Part shown: positions 26,221-36,980 of the stretch, one piece after another
Layout of the letters: each line of letters opens with the position of its first letter
Numbering within the stretch: position 1 is the first letter of the stretch
Made by a program: the position numbers and the translations under genes
Notes under the pieces: model-generated
Databases searched by the model: none
Told to the model about the DNA's origin: nothing
The model's input: the letters and a program-made list of their open reading frames with translations, nothing else
Assembly: GCF_001679665.1 (NCBI RefSeq)
Contig: NZ_CP013244.1
Location: 2,550,980 to 2,614,979 of the forward strand
Length of the DNA: 64,000 bases
Direction: 5' to 3'
DNA from: Candidatus Viadribacter manganicus
GTDB taxonomy: Bacteria; Pseudomonadota; Alphaproteobacteria; Caulobacterales; Aquidulcibacteraceae

Positions 26221-27240
26221 CTATGTGCCGGCGGCAATGCGAACGGTCTCGCCGTCGCGGACGTAAGCTGCGCCGGCGGCGACGACCCGATCTCCTGGTG
26301 CGAGGCCTTCGACAACGATGACGCCTGCTTGGGTGACGCCCGCAGTGCGAACCGCGCGGCGTCTTGCGACGGCGTTCTCGTCGAGAACATAGACGACGCC
26401 TTGATCGGCGCGTGCGTCAAGCAAGGCGAGAGTGGGAACGATGATCGAGACTTGGCTGGTGTCTTGAGGTTGAGCGGCAATCTCGACTTCAGCCACCATG
26501 CCGCTGCGTAGGCCTTCGACCGCTGTAACTTCAACTTCAACCTCGAACGCGCCTGTGCCGGCATCGCCTTTGGCGCCGACGCGTGTGACGCGTCCTGGAC
26601 GTTCTGCGCCGTTGACGCGGATCTCAGCTGTATCTCCGACGCGGATGCGGGCAGCATCACTCGAAGCCACTGGCGCGCGAACGACAATTCCTGAGTTCGT
26701 TTCACCCAGGACTAAGACCGGCGTTCCGGCAGCCAGTGTCTGCGATGGCTCGGCGGCGCGGCGAAGAATGACGCCGTCAGCGGGTGCGGTGAGGACCGAA
26801 GAGTCACGCGCGCGCGCCACGGCAAGGCGCGCGTCCTCCAATCTTGCTTCAGATACAAAGCCGCGCTCGTAAAGTTCTTGCGCGCGGACAAGATCGCGCT
26901 CGGCGTTTGCGCGGGCAAGGGCCGCTTCGTCCAAATTGGCGCCGGCGTTCGTTCTACGAAGCGTCGCAAGGCGCTGGCCACGGCGCACCACATCACCTGA
27001 ATCTACGTCGATGGCGCCTATAACGCCGCCCGAGGTGAAGGCGAGGATGGGTTCGCGGCGATAGCCCACCATGCCGCTTGCGCGGATCGCGCCCGCCGCC
27101 GATGCCGGCGTTACTTCGACGACCTCGACGAGGGGGCCTTCGGCTGTTGCCGTCGCCTGTTCCGCGTCACCGCCCGAGCAGGCGGCCAGAAAGAGCGCGC
27201 CAGCGAGACCAACAGATTGAAAAATGGCAGCTTTCTGCAC
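26221..27240 (-). CDS. RND efflux periplasmic adaptor lipoprotein
   Basis: A 339-residue membrane-fusion protein. Lipobox LFLAAC places the lipidated cysteine at about residue 21. A lipoyl-like half-motif (GGVIGAIDVDSGDVVRRGQ) is followed by a helical hairpin (NLDEAALARANAERDLVRAQ) and beta-barrel domains. It connects the RND permease to an outer-membrane channel. It starts with GTG after a GGTGGA site and immediately precedes the permease gene. Confidence 0.9.
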   Translation of the reverse strand: MQKAAIFQSVGLAGALFLAACSGGDAEQATATAEGPLVEVVEVTPASAAGAIRASGMVGYRREPILAFTSGGVIGAIDVDSGDVVRRGQRLATLRRTNAGANLDEAALARANAERDLVRAQELYERGFVSEARLEDARLAVARARDSSVLTAPADGVILRRAAEPSQTLAAGTPVLVLGETNSGIVVRAPVASSDAARIRVGDTAEIRVNGAERPGRVTRVGAKGDAGTGAFEVEVEVTAVEGLRSGMVAEVEIAAQPQDTSQVSIIVPTLALLDARADQGVVYVLDENAVARRRAVRTAGVTQAGVIVVEGLAPGDRVVAAGAAYVRDGETVRIAAGT

Positions 27241-27302
27241 GTTCCACCCTTAAGGCTGAACGATAGCGGATTTATTCATTCGTCACAAGGAGAAAGTAGG
27301 TA

Positions 27303-27974
27303 TCAGGGCGCCCAAAGTGCTTCGAGCGGCGCGGGAAGCTCAGCCAATGCATCAACAGGCAGCGGCGCGCGTGTTCGATCATTGAGAAGCGCGCGCTTTT
27401 CTGCGCCGGTGATCAGAAGAATATTTGAGCGTGAGCGCGATAGCGCAGTGCGCGTGAGCGTCAAACGTTGAGATGAGCCCGCAGCGTTTTGCGCGCTTAT
27501 GGCGATCACAGTGCGCGGGCTCTTTAGCGCCAATTCCAATCCCGTTGCGCCCGGGAACCAAGAAGCGGTGTGACCATCATTGCCCATGCCAAAAACGGCG
27601 ATATCGATGGCTTGGCTGGAATAGAGCGCGTCCGCTCGTGCGGCAGCATCCTCGGGCGTCGTGTTGTGCGCATACATTGGCAGCAATCTCGCGCCGGCGC
27701 CCAAGGCGGGGGCGAGCGTACGCCGCAGCAATGCTTCGTTGGATGCATCATCCGTCGTTGGTACGAAGCGTTCGTCCACCAGCATAAACGTGACGTGGCG
27801 CCAGTCGACCGGCTTGGCGGCAAGTAGAGCGTAGGCAGGCGCGGGTGTCGTCCCGCCTGAGAGTGCAGCTACTGCGCAGCCGCGCTCGAAAATCGCATGG
27901 TTTAAGGCCTCCGCGATGCGCGCCGCCGCCGCTTCCATCATGAGATCGCGCGTTTCGAAGTCGCGGACGGTCAT
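27303..27974 (-). CDS. pgl: 6-phosphogluconolactonase
   Basis: A 223-residue member of the NagB/DevB family. Motifs are ALSGGTTPAPAYALLA, MLVDERFVPTTDDASNEALL and the GMGNDGHTASWFPG active-site loop. It hydrolyses 6-phosphogluconolactone to 6-phosphogluconate in the oxidative pentose phosphate/Entner-Doudoroff route. Overlaps the galU stop by four bases. Confidence 0.93.
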   Translation of the reverse strand: MTVRDFETRDLMMEAAAARIAEALNHAIFERGCAVAALSGGTTPAPAYALLAAKPVDWRHVTFMLVDERFVPTTDDASNEALLRRTLAPALGAGARLLPMYAHNTTPEDAAARADALYSSQAIDIAVFGMGNDGHTASWFPGATGLELALKSPRTVIAISAQNAAGSSQRLTLTRTALSRSRSNILLITGAEKRALLNDRTRAPLPVDALAELPAPLEALWAP

Positions 27975-28864
27975 TTTCCGCGATTGGCGAGAAGATCACG
28001 CATCACCGCGGCGACATCGTCGCCGTGCTCGCTGGCAAGCGCGTAAGCGGCGCTAGCGCGCATGTAGCCAACCTTGTCGCCGCAATCATAAGTCGTGCCC
28101 TCGTACTCGAGGGCGTGAAACTTTTGCACGTTCATCAGGCGCGCCATCGAATCTGTGAGCTGGATTTCGTTGCCGGCGCCTGGCCTCTGGCTTTCGAGTA
28201 GCGCGAAGATCTCTGGCTGCAAAATATAGCGGCCGCTAATGAAGAGGTTCGAGGGGGCTTCTTCGCGCTTAGGTTTTTCGACCATGCCCTTCATTTTGAT
28301 GAGGCGCCCATCACGGCTTTCCGGTGTGATGACGCCATAGCGTTCGGGTGTATCGGTTGGCTCTACAGCGATGATGTTGCCGCCAACTTTGTTGTACGCA
28401 TCGACCATCTGCGCGAGGCACGAGGGCTTGGCCATCATCAACATGTCCGGCAGCATCACTGCGAAAGGCTCGTCGCCGATAATGTCCCTGGCGCACCAGA
28501 CGGCGTGGCCAAGACCCAGCGCCGCCTGTTGGCGCACAAAGCTCATTGAGCCGGCGACAGGCACTGAGAGCCCGATTTCGGCGAGCTGTTCGGCTTTGTT
28601 TTTCGCCTGAAGCGTTACTTCGAGTTCATAAGATCGGTCGAAATAGTCCTCAATCGCACCCTTATTTCGCCCGGTGACGAAGACTATGTGCTCGATGCCA
28701 GCGGCCAGAGCTTCGTCCACGACGTACTGGATCGCTGGCCGGTCGAACACCGGAAGCAACTCTTTTGGGATCGCCTTGGTCGCGGGCAGCACCCGCGTTC
28801 CGAAACCGGCAACCGGAAGTACCGCTTTCCGTAGCGTTCGAGGTGAGGTGGAAGCGCTAGCCAT
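27971..28864 (-). CDS. galU: UTP-glucose-1-phosphate uridylyltransferase
   Basis: A 297-residue GalU protein. The nucleotide-binding motif KAVLPVAGFGTRVLPATKAIPKE lies at the N-terminus, with YVVDEALAAGI and the FVTGRNKGAIEDYFD segment following. It makes UDP-glucose, the precursor for UDP-glucuronate and other surface sugars. The ATG at 28864 follows a GACGGGA site; an in-frame start 45 bases earlier gives a leader unlike the family. Its 3' end overlaps pgl. Confidence 0.95.
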   Translation of the reverse strand: MASASTSPRTLRKAVLPVAGFGTRVLPATKAIPKELLPVFDRPAIQYVVDEALAAGIEHIVFVTGRNKGAIEDYFDRSYELEVTLQAKNKAEQLAEIGLSVPVAGSMSFVRQQAALGLGHAVWCARDIIGDEPFAVMLPDMLMMAKPSCLAQMVDAYNKVGGNIIAVEPTDTPERYGVITPESRDGRLIKMKGMVEKPKREEAPSNLFISGRYILQPEIFALLESQRPGAGNEIQLTDSMARLMNVQKFHALEYEGTTYDCGDKVGYMRASAAYALASEHGDDVAAVMRDLLANRGK

Positions 28865-29136
28865 TGTGGTCCCGTCTTCGGCGCCGCAGCACGGCGATTT
28901 GTGTACCACCTTACACCCGAAGCCTGAACGAGCCGCAACTGAACCTGAGCGTCAGATTCGGCTGAAATTCAGGATTTTCGGCTAGGCTAGCCCATAAGCC
29001 GCTTTAGTCGGTGGGTATGGTGTCGAGGGTGGTGACGCCAGTCACAGACCATCTCTCTTCGGCGCCGCAAAGTAGCGTTTGCCATCTTGGCAACCTTTTG
29101 TTAACTGACCGCCGCCGGTCCGGGAGTTTTCCACAA
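28865..29136. other. 272-base divergent region between galU and a small gene
   Basis: No gene was recognised. It contains the second GTGAC-N4-GTCAC site (29032-29045) and G/C-rich hairpins. Both flanking genes read away from it, so promoters for each are expected here. Confidence 0.5.
29032..29045. promoter_or_regulatory. GTGAC-GCCA-GTCAC inverted repeat
   Basis: A 5-bp inverted repeat with a four-base spacer, 91 bases before the 29137 start. It matches the 23110 site in GGTGACG-N3-GTCACAGAC. Confidence 0.35.
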
Positions 29137-29424
29137 ATGTCGCCCTCTAACGTCAAAGCCACCGTTCGCATGGTCGTGGCCAGCTTCATTGCTGGTGCGG
29201 GTGCGATGGCTCTGGTGGGCCTCGTCGGCCCCGTGGCGATGCAGGGCGGCCTCAGCATGCGCGAAGCGTTTGCGAATGAGATGGACCAGCAAGCCCCGGC
29301 GCTTGAGCCGCTCGACGTCGTCGCAATCGAGGCGCAGCTGGCCGATGCAGAGCGTGCGATGGATGCCGCTCGCGAAGGCACGGACGACAATGTCAGCCGT
29401 CTGCAGGCGCTCGCAGGGCGCTAA
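29137..29424 (+). CDS. small exported or membrane-anchored protein, unknown
   Basis: A 95-residue protein with an N-terminal hydrophobic segment (residues about 11-33) and an acidic helical C-terminal part VVAIEAQLADAERAMDAARE followed by GTDDNVSRLQAL. The C-terminal segment resembles one in the protein at 36981 (same pattern I-x-x-QLA-x-x-E-x-x-M-x-x-x-RE-x-TDD). The ATG at 29137 follows GGGAG. Family unknown. Confidence 0.65.
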   Translation: MSPSNVKATVRMVVASFIAGAGAMALVGLVGPVAMQGGLSMREAFANEMDQQAPALEPLDVVAIEAQLADAERAMDAAREGTDDNVSRLQALAGR

Positions 29425-29443
29425 TCGGCGCCCATAGGATCGC

Positions 29444-30097
29444 CTACAAAATCGACTGTCCCGTCGATTTCCAGTCTTTCAGGAACGCTTCAAGTCCCAT
29501 GTCCGTAAGGACGTGCTTGTAGAGGCTTTTGAACACAGTCGGCGGGATAGTGGCGCAATCTGCGCCGGCGATGGCTGCGTCTCGCACATGCCCTGCCGTG
29601 CGGATCGACGCTGCAAGAATTGACGTCGGATAGTCGTAATTGTCAAAGATCGCGCGAATTTCGCGGATCAATTCCATGCCGTCTTGGCCGTTATCATCAA
29701 GCCGGCCAATGAAGGGCGAAACGAACGTCGCCCCCGCCTTTGCCGCCATCAATGCCTGAACGGCTGAAAAGCAAAGCGTGACATTGGTCGGGTGGCCGTT
29801 GTCTTCGAGGTATTTGCAGGCCTTGAGGCCCTCGGGCGTCAGTGGCACTTTTACGACGATGTTCGGCGCCACAGCGCGCAGTTTGAGGCCTTCTTTGATC
29901 ATCGTCTCGCAATCTTGTGCGACCACCTCAGCGCTGATCGGACCAGGCACAGCAGCGCAAATCTCGCGGAGTGTTTCGAAGAAGTCGCGACCCGCTTTCG
30001 CAACGAGCGATGGATTCGTCGTTACGCCATCGACCAAGCCGGTTTGCGCCAGCGTCTTCAGTTCCGCCGCATCGGCGCTGTCGATGAAAATCTGCAT
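29444..30097 (-). CDS. tal: transaldolase (TalC/Fsa-type)
   Basis: A 217-residue short transaldolase. The start [13 protein letters not shown] and the Schiff-base lysine motif [11 protein letters not shown] are typical, with TNVTLCFS and the [13 protein letters not shown] motif further on. It transfers dihydroxyacetone units in the pentose phosphate pathway. The ATG at 30097 is chosen because the 67 extra residues of the longer frame have no family match. It is divergent from tkt. Confidence 0.92.
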   Translation of the reverse strand: MQIFIDSADAAELKTLAQTGLVDGVTTNPSLVAKAGRDFFETLREICAAVPGPISAEVVAQDCETMIKEGLKLRAVAPNIVVKVPLTPEGLKACKYLEDNGHPTNVTLCFSAVQALMAAKAGATFVSPFIGRLDDNGQDGMELIREIRAIFDNYDYPTSILAASIRTAGHVRDAAIAGADCATIPPTVFKSLYKHVLTDMGLEAFLKDWKSTGQSIL

Positions 30098-30206
30098 ATG
30101 AAGCTCCGCCGCCGCATTCCTTCGGGCGTTTTCCGCTGATACCGGAGACCTCGCTCCAGGCAAAGCGTCCGAATCGGCGCTAAAGAGCCTGAGCGAAGGA
30201 ACCCCA

Positions 30207-32201
30207 ATGAGCAAAAGCGAACTGATCGAAGGCGTCGAGGCGAAAGAACTCGCCAACGCAATCCGCGCCCTGGCGATGGACGCTGTGGAGCAAGCCAAGT
30301 CCGGTCACCCCGGCATGCCGATGGGTATGGCGGATGCGGCGACAGTTCTGTTCTCGAAGTTCCTAAAGTTCGACCCGAGCAATCCGAACTGGCCAGATCG
30401 CGATCGCTTCGTGCTCTCTGCGGGCCATGGCTCGATGCTGCTTTACGCTTTGCTGCATCTCACCGGCTACGCCGACATGACTTTGGATGAGATCAAGCGC
30501 TTCCGCCAATTAGGGTCAAAGACAGCGGGCCATCCGGAAAACTTTCTCGCCACCGGCATCGAAACCACGACCGGTCCACTCGGGCAGGGCCTGGCAAACG
30601 CAGTTGGCATGGCGATGGCGGAAGCGCACCTGGCGGCGCGTTTTGGTGGTGCGCTCGTCGATCACCGTACTTGGGTGATCGCTGGCGATGGCTGTTTGAT
30701 GGAAGGCATCAGCCAGGAGGCAATCGCGCTCGCCGGCCGCCAGAAGCTCAACAAGCTCGTCGTGATCTGGGACGATAACTCGATTTCCATCGACGGCGCG
30801 ATTTCGCTCGCCGACACCACCGATCAAAAGGCGCGCTTCACCGCCAGCGGCTGGAGCGTGCTTTCATGTGATGGTCACGACGTTGCAGATGTTACGCGCG
30901 CGTTCGAGCAGGCGATGAAGTCCGATCGCCCGGTGATGATTGCATGTAAAACGACGATTGGTTTTGGCTCGCCCAAGCGCGCCGGCACTGCCAAGGCCCA
31001 CGGCGAGGCGCTCGGCGCCGATGAGCTTGCGGCAACGAAAGCCGCGCTCGGCTGGAAATATGGTCCGTTCGAAGTGCCCGATCACATTCGCGCCGCCTGG
31101 CTAAAAATCGGTGCGCGCAGCGCCGGCAAACGTGAAGAATGGGCCGCGCGCCTCAAAAAGTCCGAGCACAGGGAAGAATTTGCCGCCGCCATGAGCGATA
31201 GCAATATCGAGGCTGCGGTTGCAGCGCTCGGCTTGCACGCTGCGAAAATGGCGGCCGAAAAACCCGCGTTGGCGACGCGCTCGTCTTCGAGCGGCGCTAT
31301 CGACGCGATGTTTGAAGCATGCCCGGAATTGCTGGGCGGCTCCGCTGACCTCACGGGCTCAAACCTGACGCTGGCCAAGGGCTCGCAGGATTTCACGCCA
31401 GAGAACCGCGCCGGCCGTTATGTTCGCTATGGCATTCGCGAACACGGCATGGCCGCGGCCATGAACGGCATGGCCTTGCATGGTGGGATCATCCCATACG
31501 GCGGAACGTTCCTTACCTTCGCTGACTATTCGCGACCCGCTATTCGCTTAAGCGCTCTTATGGGCATTCGCGTCATTCATGTCATGACGCACGATTCCAT
31601 CGGCCTTGGCGAAGATGGCCCGACCCACCAATCGGTCGAGCATCTTGCGAGCCTTCGCGCCATTCCCAATCTCGCAGTCTTCCGTCCCGCCGACGCGGTT
31701 GAAACCGCCGAGTGCTGGCAGGCGGCCTTGTTGCGCGATGATGGTCCAAGCGTGCTTGCGCTGTCGCGGCAAGCAACGCCGGCGCTGCGCGATGACGCCA
31801 GCGAGAATCTTTCGGTGCGCGGCGCGTACGAATTATTGGGCGCCGAGGGCGGCGCCTCGCGTGTTGCGATCTTCGCGACCGGCACGGAAGTCGCCCTCGC
31901 TGTAAAGGCGCGCGAGAGCCTGCAGCAGCAAGGCATCCCAACGCGCGTTGTCTCTGCGCCGTGCTTTGAGATGTTCGAAATGCAGGACGATGCCTATCAG
32001 GATGAAGTCTGCGGCGGCGATGACGAATTGAAGATCGGCTGTGAAGCTGCAATCGGGCAAGGCTGGTTCGAGGCATTCGGCCTCGACGCCTTTGTCGGGA
32101 TGTCGACGTTCGGAACGTCTGCGCCGGCGAAAGACGCCTACGCCCATTTCGGCATCACGGTAGAAGGCATTGTCGAAACCGTAAAAGCGTTGCTCGACTA
32201 G
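30207..32201 (+). CDS. tkt: transketolase
   Basis: A full-length 664-residue transketolase. Visible are [13 protein letters not shown], the thiamine diphosphate site [13 protein letters not shown] with the NLVVIWDDN metal-binding part, and the C-terminal pyrimidine domain with [15 protein letters not shown]. It moves two-carbon units between sugar phosphates in the non-oxidative pentose phosphate pathway. The ATG at 30207 follows GAAGGAA. It converges with manC and overlaps it by four bases. A second transketolase-like gene lies at 41123. Confidence 0.95.
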   Translation: MSKSELIEGVEAKELANAIRALAMDAVEQAKSGHPGMPMGMADAATVLFSKFLKFDPSNPNWPDRDRFVLSAGHGSMLLYALLHLTGYADMTLDEIKRFRQLGSKTAGHPENFLATGIETTTGPLGQGLANAVGMAMAEAHLAARFGGALVDHRTWVIAGDGCLMEGISQEAIALAGRQKLNKLVVIWDDNSISIDGAISLADTTDQKARFTASGWSVLSCDGHDVADVTRAFEQAMKSDRPVMIACKTTIGFGSPKRAGTAKAHGEALGADELAATKAALGWKYGPFEVPDHIRAAWLKIGARSAGKREEWAARLKKSEHREEFAAAMSDSNIEAAVAALGLHAAKMAAEKPALATRSSSSGAIDAMFEACPELLGGSADLTGSNLTLAKGSQDFTPENRAGRYVRYGIREHGMAAAMNGMALHGGIIPYGGTFLTFADYSRPAIRLSALMGIRVIHVMTHDSIGLGEDGPTHQSVEHLASLRAIPNLAVFRPADAVETAECWQAALLRDDGPSVLALSRQATPALRDDASENLSVRGAYELLGAEGGASRVAIFATGTEVALAVKARESLQQQGIPTRVVSAPCFEMFEMQDDAYQDEVCGGDDELKIGCEAAIGQGWFEAFGLDAFVGMSTFGTSAPAKDAYAHFGITVEGIVETVKALLD

Positions 32202-33253
32202 GCCAGCTTCTCAGCAAGCGCGCGCAGCGCCGCAACATCGGTGCTGCGTTCGCGCGGCAGGATCATCAGGCCGCCTTCAGCTGCGACCACAACCAGATCC
32301 TCGCCATCGAGCGTGGCGGTTCTTACGCCGCTCGCCAGCATCTTTGAGGTATCGCAGCTTGCGGCTGCGCCTAAAAGTGCAAACCCGTCGCCATTGCGCG
32401 GCGCCAGGCGCAAGACCTCGGCCCACGAACCAACATCGGCCCAGCCGATGTCGCATGGCACAACAGCTGCGCGCACCGTGCGCTCCATCACGGCGACGTC
32501 AAGCTGCATCGCGGGCGCCGTTTCGTACTCGGTCCCGAGGCGTATTTCGTCGCCGCTGCGGCGCGCGCTTTGAAGGGAGGCAAGCGCAAGGTCGCGGATC
32601 GCGACGTTAGCGGCGAACTCTCCGAGCAGAACGCGTGGACTGAAGAGGAACATGCCGCTGTTCCAGGAATAGGCGCCGTCGCGCACATACGTCTCGGCGG
32701 TCGGCGCGTCGGGCTTTTCTTTAAAGGCCTCAATGGCGAAGACGCCTGTCGCCAGCGGCGCGCCGCGCTTGATGTAGCCGTACACAATTGCGGGGCTCTG
32801 CGGGGTGATGCCAAACGTGATGATCCGATCCTTGGCGAACGGCGCTGCTGTTTTGATGGCGTCATGAAACGCCGCAACATCGTTGATCACGTGATCGGCC
32901 GGCAGCAGCAAAACCAAAGCCTCCGGATCAAGCTCTTGGGCCACACCGGCGGCGGATGCGGCAACTGCCGCCGTATTGCGCGCCTTGGGTTCGATCACGA
33001 TCGCTGCGGGGGCGCTTGCGACCTCAGCAAAAGCCGAACGCGCAAGGGCAAGGTGCTTTTGCCCGCAGAGCGCGATGGGTGATGCAAATGCGATATTGCC
33101 TATATCGCCGCTCACCCGCGCAACCGTTTCCGCGAACATCGTTCGCGAACCCATCAGGGCGTGAAATTGCTTGGGATGATCTTCAGTCGAAAGAGGCCAG
33201 AGCCGCGTGCCGGCGCCGCCGGACATGATCGCGGGAATGATACGCAAGCTCAT
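32198..33253 (-). CDS. manC: mannose-1-phosphate guanylyltransferase
   Basis: A 351-residue nucleotidyltransferase with the signature [12 protein letters not shown] and PKQFHAL, then [10 protein letters not shown], the FKEKP motif and WNSGMF. It makes GDP-mannose from mannose-1-phosphate and GTP. It is the short form without a fused phosphomannose isomerase domain. GDP-mannose is the substrate for the Gmd and Fcl proteins encoded later in the window. Confidence 0.93.
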   Translation of the reverse strand: MSLRIIPAIMSGGAGTRLWPLSTEDHPKQFHALMGSRTMFAETVARVSGDIGNIAFASPIALCGQKHLALARSAFAEVASAPAAIVIEPKARNTAAVAASAAGVAQELDPEALVLLLPADHVINDVAAFHDAIKTAAPFAKDRIITFGITPQSPAIVYGYIKRGAPLATGVFAIEAFKEKPDAPTAETYVRDGAYSWNSGMFLFSPRVLLGEFAANVAIRDLALASLQSARRSGDEIRLGTEYETAPAMQLDVAVMERTVRAAVVPCDIGWADVGSWAEVLRLAPRNGDGFALLGAAASCDTSKMLASGVRTATLDGEDLVVVAAEGGLMILPRERSTDVAALRALAEKLA

Positions 33254-34264
33254 CTAGACCCTGTAGTACTCTCGGTACCACTCAACAAAGCGTTTTACCC
33301 CGACTTCGATCGGCGTGCGCGGCGCAAAATCGACATCGCGGGCGAGGTCTTCGACATCTGCGAACGTCGCCGGCACATCACCGGGCTGCATCGGCAGCAT
33401 ATTCTTGGTCGCCGTCTGCCCGAGTTCCTTCTCGAGGATGGCAATGACGTCCAAGAGCTTTGCCGGGGAGTGGTTGCCGATATTGTAGATTTGGTAGGGC
33501 GCGTTTGACGTCGCCGGATCGGGGCTCGTGCTGTCCCAGTTCGGATTTGGCCCCGGAACCCGTTCGCCGACGCGAAACAGCGACTCTACGATGTCGTCCA
33601 CGTAGGTGAAGTCGCGCTGCATCATGCCGTTGTTGAAGACGTCGATCGGCTTTCCTTCGAGGATCGCTTTGGTGAACAGGAACATCATCATGTCCGGGCG
33701 GCCCCAGGGGCCGTACACCGTGAAAAAGCGTAGGCCAGTGACCGGCAGCCGGTAGAGGTGCGCATACGAATGCGCAAAGAGCTCGTTTGCCTTCTTCGAA
33801 GCGGCGTAGACACTGAGCGGATGATCGACGTTCTGGTGCACCGAGAACGGCATCTTGGTGCCAGCGCCGTAAACTGAACTGGATGAGGCAAACACCAAGT
33901 GCTTGGTCTTGTTGTAGCGGCAGCACTCAAGAATGTTCATGAACCCTTCGAGGTTCGCTGAGATGTACGCCTGCGGATTGACCAGCGAATAGCGTACGCC
34001 CGCTTGGGCGGCGAGATTGTACACGAGATCAAACTGGTGCTCAGCGAAGAGGGATTTCAGCGTCGCCGCGTCTTCGAGTTCGGCCTGCACGAACGTGAAG
34101 CCGGATTTTTCCTGCAATTTCTTAACGCGCGCCTGCTTCAGCTCGACGCTGTAATAGTCCGACATGCAGTCGTAACCGATGACGGTGCGCCCCTCACGCA
34201 TCAAGCGTTCTGACAAGTGATAGCCGATGAAACCGGCAGCGCCGGTAACGAGCACGGGTTTCAT
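33254..34264 (-). CDS. NAD-dependent epimerase, UDP-glucuronate 4-epimerase-like
   Basis: A 336-residue extended SDR. It has the Rossmann motif [11 protein letters not shown], the SSVYG and YAASK catalytic motif and GPWGRPDMM. The Arg/Ser-rich YGP loop and the [11 protein letters not shown] motif are typical of LpsL-like UDP-glucuronate 4-epimerases, which make UDP-galacturonate. It sits directly before manC and divergent from a UDP-sugar dehydrogenase, so a role in uronate supply is likely. Substrate is inferred. Confidence 0.88.
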   Translation of the reverse strand: MKPVLVTGAAGFIGYHLSERLMREGRTVIGYDCMSDYYSVELKQARVKKLQEKSGFTFVQAELEDAATLKSLFAEHQFDLVYNLAAQAGVRYSLVNPQAYISANLEGFMNILECCRYNKTKHLVFASSSSVYGAGTKMPFSVHQNVDHPLSVYAASKKANELFAHSYAHLYRLPVTGLRFFTVYGPWGRPDMMMFLFTKAILEGKPIDVFNNGMMQRDFTYVDDIVESLFRVGERVPGPNPNWDSTSPDPATSNAPYQIYNIGNHSPAKLLDVIAILEKELGQTATKNMLPMQPGDVPATFADVEDLARDVDFAPRTPIEVGVKRFVEWYREYYRV

Positions 34265-34380
34265 ATTTTAACGCTCTTTAGAGGTTGCGCGGCAGGTGTA
34301 CGCGGTTGTTTTCAATGTGTGGTTTCGATAAGTGGTAGCGCTAGCGAAATCAACCAACTGCCGACAATTCAGAGTTAATC

Positions 34381-35661
34381 ATGAACGAACGCCGCCGCAT
34401 CGCTGTTATCGGCCTGGGCTATGTTGGCTTGCCTGCCGCCGTCGCGTTTGCGCGCAAGGGTTTTTCGGTCATTGGCTTTGAAATTGACGCCTCTCGTGTG
34501 GCGGAACTGCGCGAAGGCAAGGATCGTACGCGCGAAGTCACGCCAGAAGAGCTGAAGTCGCTTGATCTTTACGTCACCACCGACGTCGAAGACTTAAAGA
34601 GAGCCGACTTCTTTATCGTGACAGTGCCGACCCCGATCGACGATGCTCTCGTGCCTGACCTTTCGGCGGTGCACGGCGCTTCGCACACGGTAGGAAAGGC
34701 GCTGAAGAAGGGCGACATCGTCGTTTATGAATCGACCGTCTATCCAGGCTGCACCGAGGATGAGTGCGGCCCCATTCTGGAGAAGGCGTCCGGCCTAAAG
34801 AGCGGTGTCGATTTCACACTTGGCTTTTCGCCAGAGCGGATCAATCCAGGTGATCACCTCCACCGCTTTGAGACGATCGTGAAAGTCGTTTCCGGGTCAG
34901 ACGCCAGGACGCTCGATATCGTCGCTGAAACTTACGGCGCCGTCGTCACCGCCGGCGTTCACCGCGCCCCGTCGATCAAGGTCGCCGAAGCTGCCAAGGT
35001 GATCGAAAACACCCAGCGCGACATCAACATCGCCCTGATGAACGAACTGGCTCTTATCAACGGGCGCCTTGGTCTCGACACCGGCGACGTCTTGGCTGCG
35101 GCCCGCACTAAGTGGAATTTCCTCGGCTTCACGCCAGGCCTTGTGGGTGGCCACTGCATTGGGGTCGATCCCTACTATTTGACCCACAAGGCCCAACAGG
35201 TTGGCTACCACCCGCAAGTCGTGTTGGCGGGCCGCCGGGTGAACGACAGCATCGGCCCGCATATTGGCCGAGAATGCGTCCGGTTGCTGAACCGCTCTGG
35301 CAAGTCCAATCCGCGTGTCGCAGTGCTGGGTGTCACCTTCAAGGAAGACGTGCCGGACGTTCGCAACTCGAAAGTCTATGACATCGTCAATGAGCTCCGC
35401 TCGTTCGGCATTGATGTCGTCGCTCACGATCCATATGCCGACGCACATGTCTCTGAAGAGCATGGCGCGGCGCTGACGCCGTTCGATTCAATCGGCGAAG
35501 TGGACGCCGTGATAGTCGCTGTGTCTCACAAGGAATTTCGCGACGGCGGCTGGCCGATGATCACCAAGCTGCTGCGTGGCGGCGCTGGCGTGGTCATGGA
35601 TGTGCGCGGTTTCTTGGATCGCAGCACGATGCCGTCAGGCATCAACCTCTGGCGGCTTTAA
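34381..35661 (+). CDS. nucleotide-sugar dehydrogenase (TviB/WbpO-like)
   Basis: A 426-residue UDP-sugar dehydrogenase. It has an N-terminal Rossmann motif (VIGLGYVGLPAA), the glutamate motif ESTVYPG, the catalytic cysteine motif GGHCIGVDPYYLT and a C-terminal NAD domain (FKEDVPDVRNSKV). It oxidises a UDP-hexose or UDP-HexNAc to the uronic acid; sequence style is nearer TviB/WbpO than Ugd, but substrate is not certain. It begins with ATG at 34381. The 3' end overlaps the convergent ligase-like gene by about 20 bases. Confidence 0.9.
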   Translation: MNERRRIAVIGLGYVGLPAAVAFARKGFSVIGFEIDASRVAELREGKDRTREVTPEELKSLDLYVTTDVEDLKRADFFIVTVPTPIDDALVPDLSAVHGASHTVGKALKKGDIVVYESTVYPGCTEDECGPILEKASGLKSGVDFTLGFSPERINPGDHLHRFETIVKVVSGSDARTLDIVAETYGAVVTAGVHRAPSIKVAEAAKVIENTQRDINIALMNELALINGRLGLDTGDVLAAARTKWNFLGFTPGLVGGHCIGVDPYYLTHKAQQVGYHPQVVLAGRRVNDSIGPHIGRECVRLLNRSGKSNPRVAVLGVTFKEDVPDVRNSKVYDIVNELRSFGIDVVAHDPYADAHVSEEHGAALTPFDSIGEVDAVIVAVSHKEFRDGGWPMITKLLRGGAGVVMDVRGFLDRSTMPSGINLWRL

Positions 35662-36832
35662 CGCCAATCGCGGCGACCAGCCCTCCCGCGAGGATCATTG
35701 TCGACATCCACCATTCTTGAAATGGACTCCAGCCGATGTTGGCCATCATGCCGAACATCGCGATCACTGCTGCCGCGGGGGCAGCCGCGAGCTTGTCTTT
35801 GCCGTAGGCGTTGGCGAGGCTAAGGCCGGTCAGTGCGATCAAGACCGCAGTGAGCAAGGCGCCGATCAGGCCCGCGTCGTACCAAATCTGTATCGAAGCA
35901 CTGTGCGGGTGAACCGGGATCACGCGCAGCGCCTCGCCATCATAATTCGCCATAGCAGTGGATGCGCGTCCGGCATCTAGGCCATGGCCAAACCAGAATT
36001 GTTCGAGAATGCGTGCGTTCGCGTAGCGCCAGATCCCAACGCGCACCGCCCAAGAGTGTGGAAGCCAATCGATTTGGCCTGCGAAGATGAGTGGGGTCGC
36101 GAACGGCGCCGCCAGTGTCCAAATTGCAAGACCAAAGGCTGGCCCCAAGATCGCAATCCGCGGCGCAACGAATGCACCAGCAAAGCAGACGGCGCCTACG
36201 GCCAATCCAAATGCCGTCGAGAGCTGTCCAAATTGAAGCGATACGAAGCCGGCGCCAGCTAGGACGATCGCCGCTACCGGCCAACGCCATCTCGCGCCGG
36301 TCGCCAAGAGCCACGCAAGCGATGGCCAGAGCAGGGCAAGCATCACCACCGCGCCGCGGGCGGGGCTCTGGTTTAATTGAAAGGCAGAGGCTTCTGGCGC
36401 CGCGGCGCGATTGAGCGGCGAGCCCCAAATCGCCTCGATGCTGATCAAAATTGTGAGCATCACGAGGGCTGCCAGCGCGCCTGCCAGGCTAAGCCGAGCA
36501 AGTCGGGTTTGAGCTATTGCGCTTGCGAAAAGAAGCCCCATCGCAAGGGTGGCAGGCGCCTTGAGGTAGGTCTGACCATGCCAGGGCGACCAGGTCGCGG
36601 TGACGCTCAGCCAAACCGTCAGCGCCGCCAGGAGTGCGACAAATATCCTATTTTTTTCAACCGTTTGCCGAAGGTGGGCTGGATCGAGCGCGGCAAGCGC
36701 CGTAACTGCCATCAGTACCGGGAGGCCAATCGCGCCGCCGGCTGAAAATCCTGGGGTCAAGCAGAAGAATGCCGCGACTGCGAGCGCCTGGCGGATCGGG
36801 AGGCTCCGGCCATCTGCCAAAGGTTCGGTCAT
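35642..36832 (-). CDS. O-antigen ligase/polymerase-like membrane protein
   Basis: A 396-residue protein with about ten to eleven helices and a large periplasmic loop containing the conserved HPHSASIQIWYDAGLIG. This is the pattern of WaaL/Wzy-type enzymes that ligate or polymerise lipid-linked glycans. Ligase or polymerase cannot be distinguished by sequence alone. It lies inside the polysaccharide locus; the ABC exporter present makes a ligase role somewhat more likely. Confidence 0.8.
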   Translation of the reverse strand: MTEPLADGRSLPIRQALAVAAFFCLTPGFSAGGAIGLPVLMAVTALAALDPAHLRQTVEKNRIFVALLAALTVWLSVTATWSPWHGQTYLKAPATLAMGLLFASAIAQTRLARLSLAGALAALVMLTILISIEAIWGSPLNRAAAPEASAFQLNQSPARGAVVMLALLWPSLAWLLATGARWRWPVAAIVLAGAGFVSLQFGQLSTAFGLAVGAVCFAGAFVAPRIAILGPAFGLAIWTLAAPFATPLIFAGQIDWLPHSWAVRVGIWRYANARILEQFWFGHGLDAGRASTAMANYDGEALRVIPVHPHSASIQIWYDAGLIGALLTAVLIALTGLSLANAYGKDKLAAAPAAAVIAMFGMMANIGWSPFQEWWMSTMILAGGLVAAIGVKAARG

Positions 36833-36980
36833 GGAGATAATTTCGTAAGCAAGATTTCAGCATAGTCACGGAAGAACAAGCGCTTCGGGCTTGTGAACGC
36901 GCGAGTTTTGGTGCTTCTAGTACACCGTGAGCGCGTATTAACGACGCTGCTCGGCAGATTGTGGTTCGCGGGAGTTTAGA

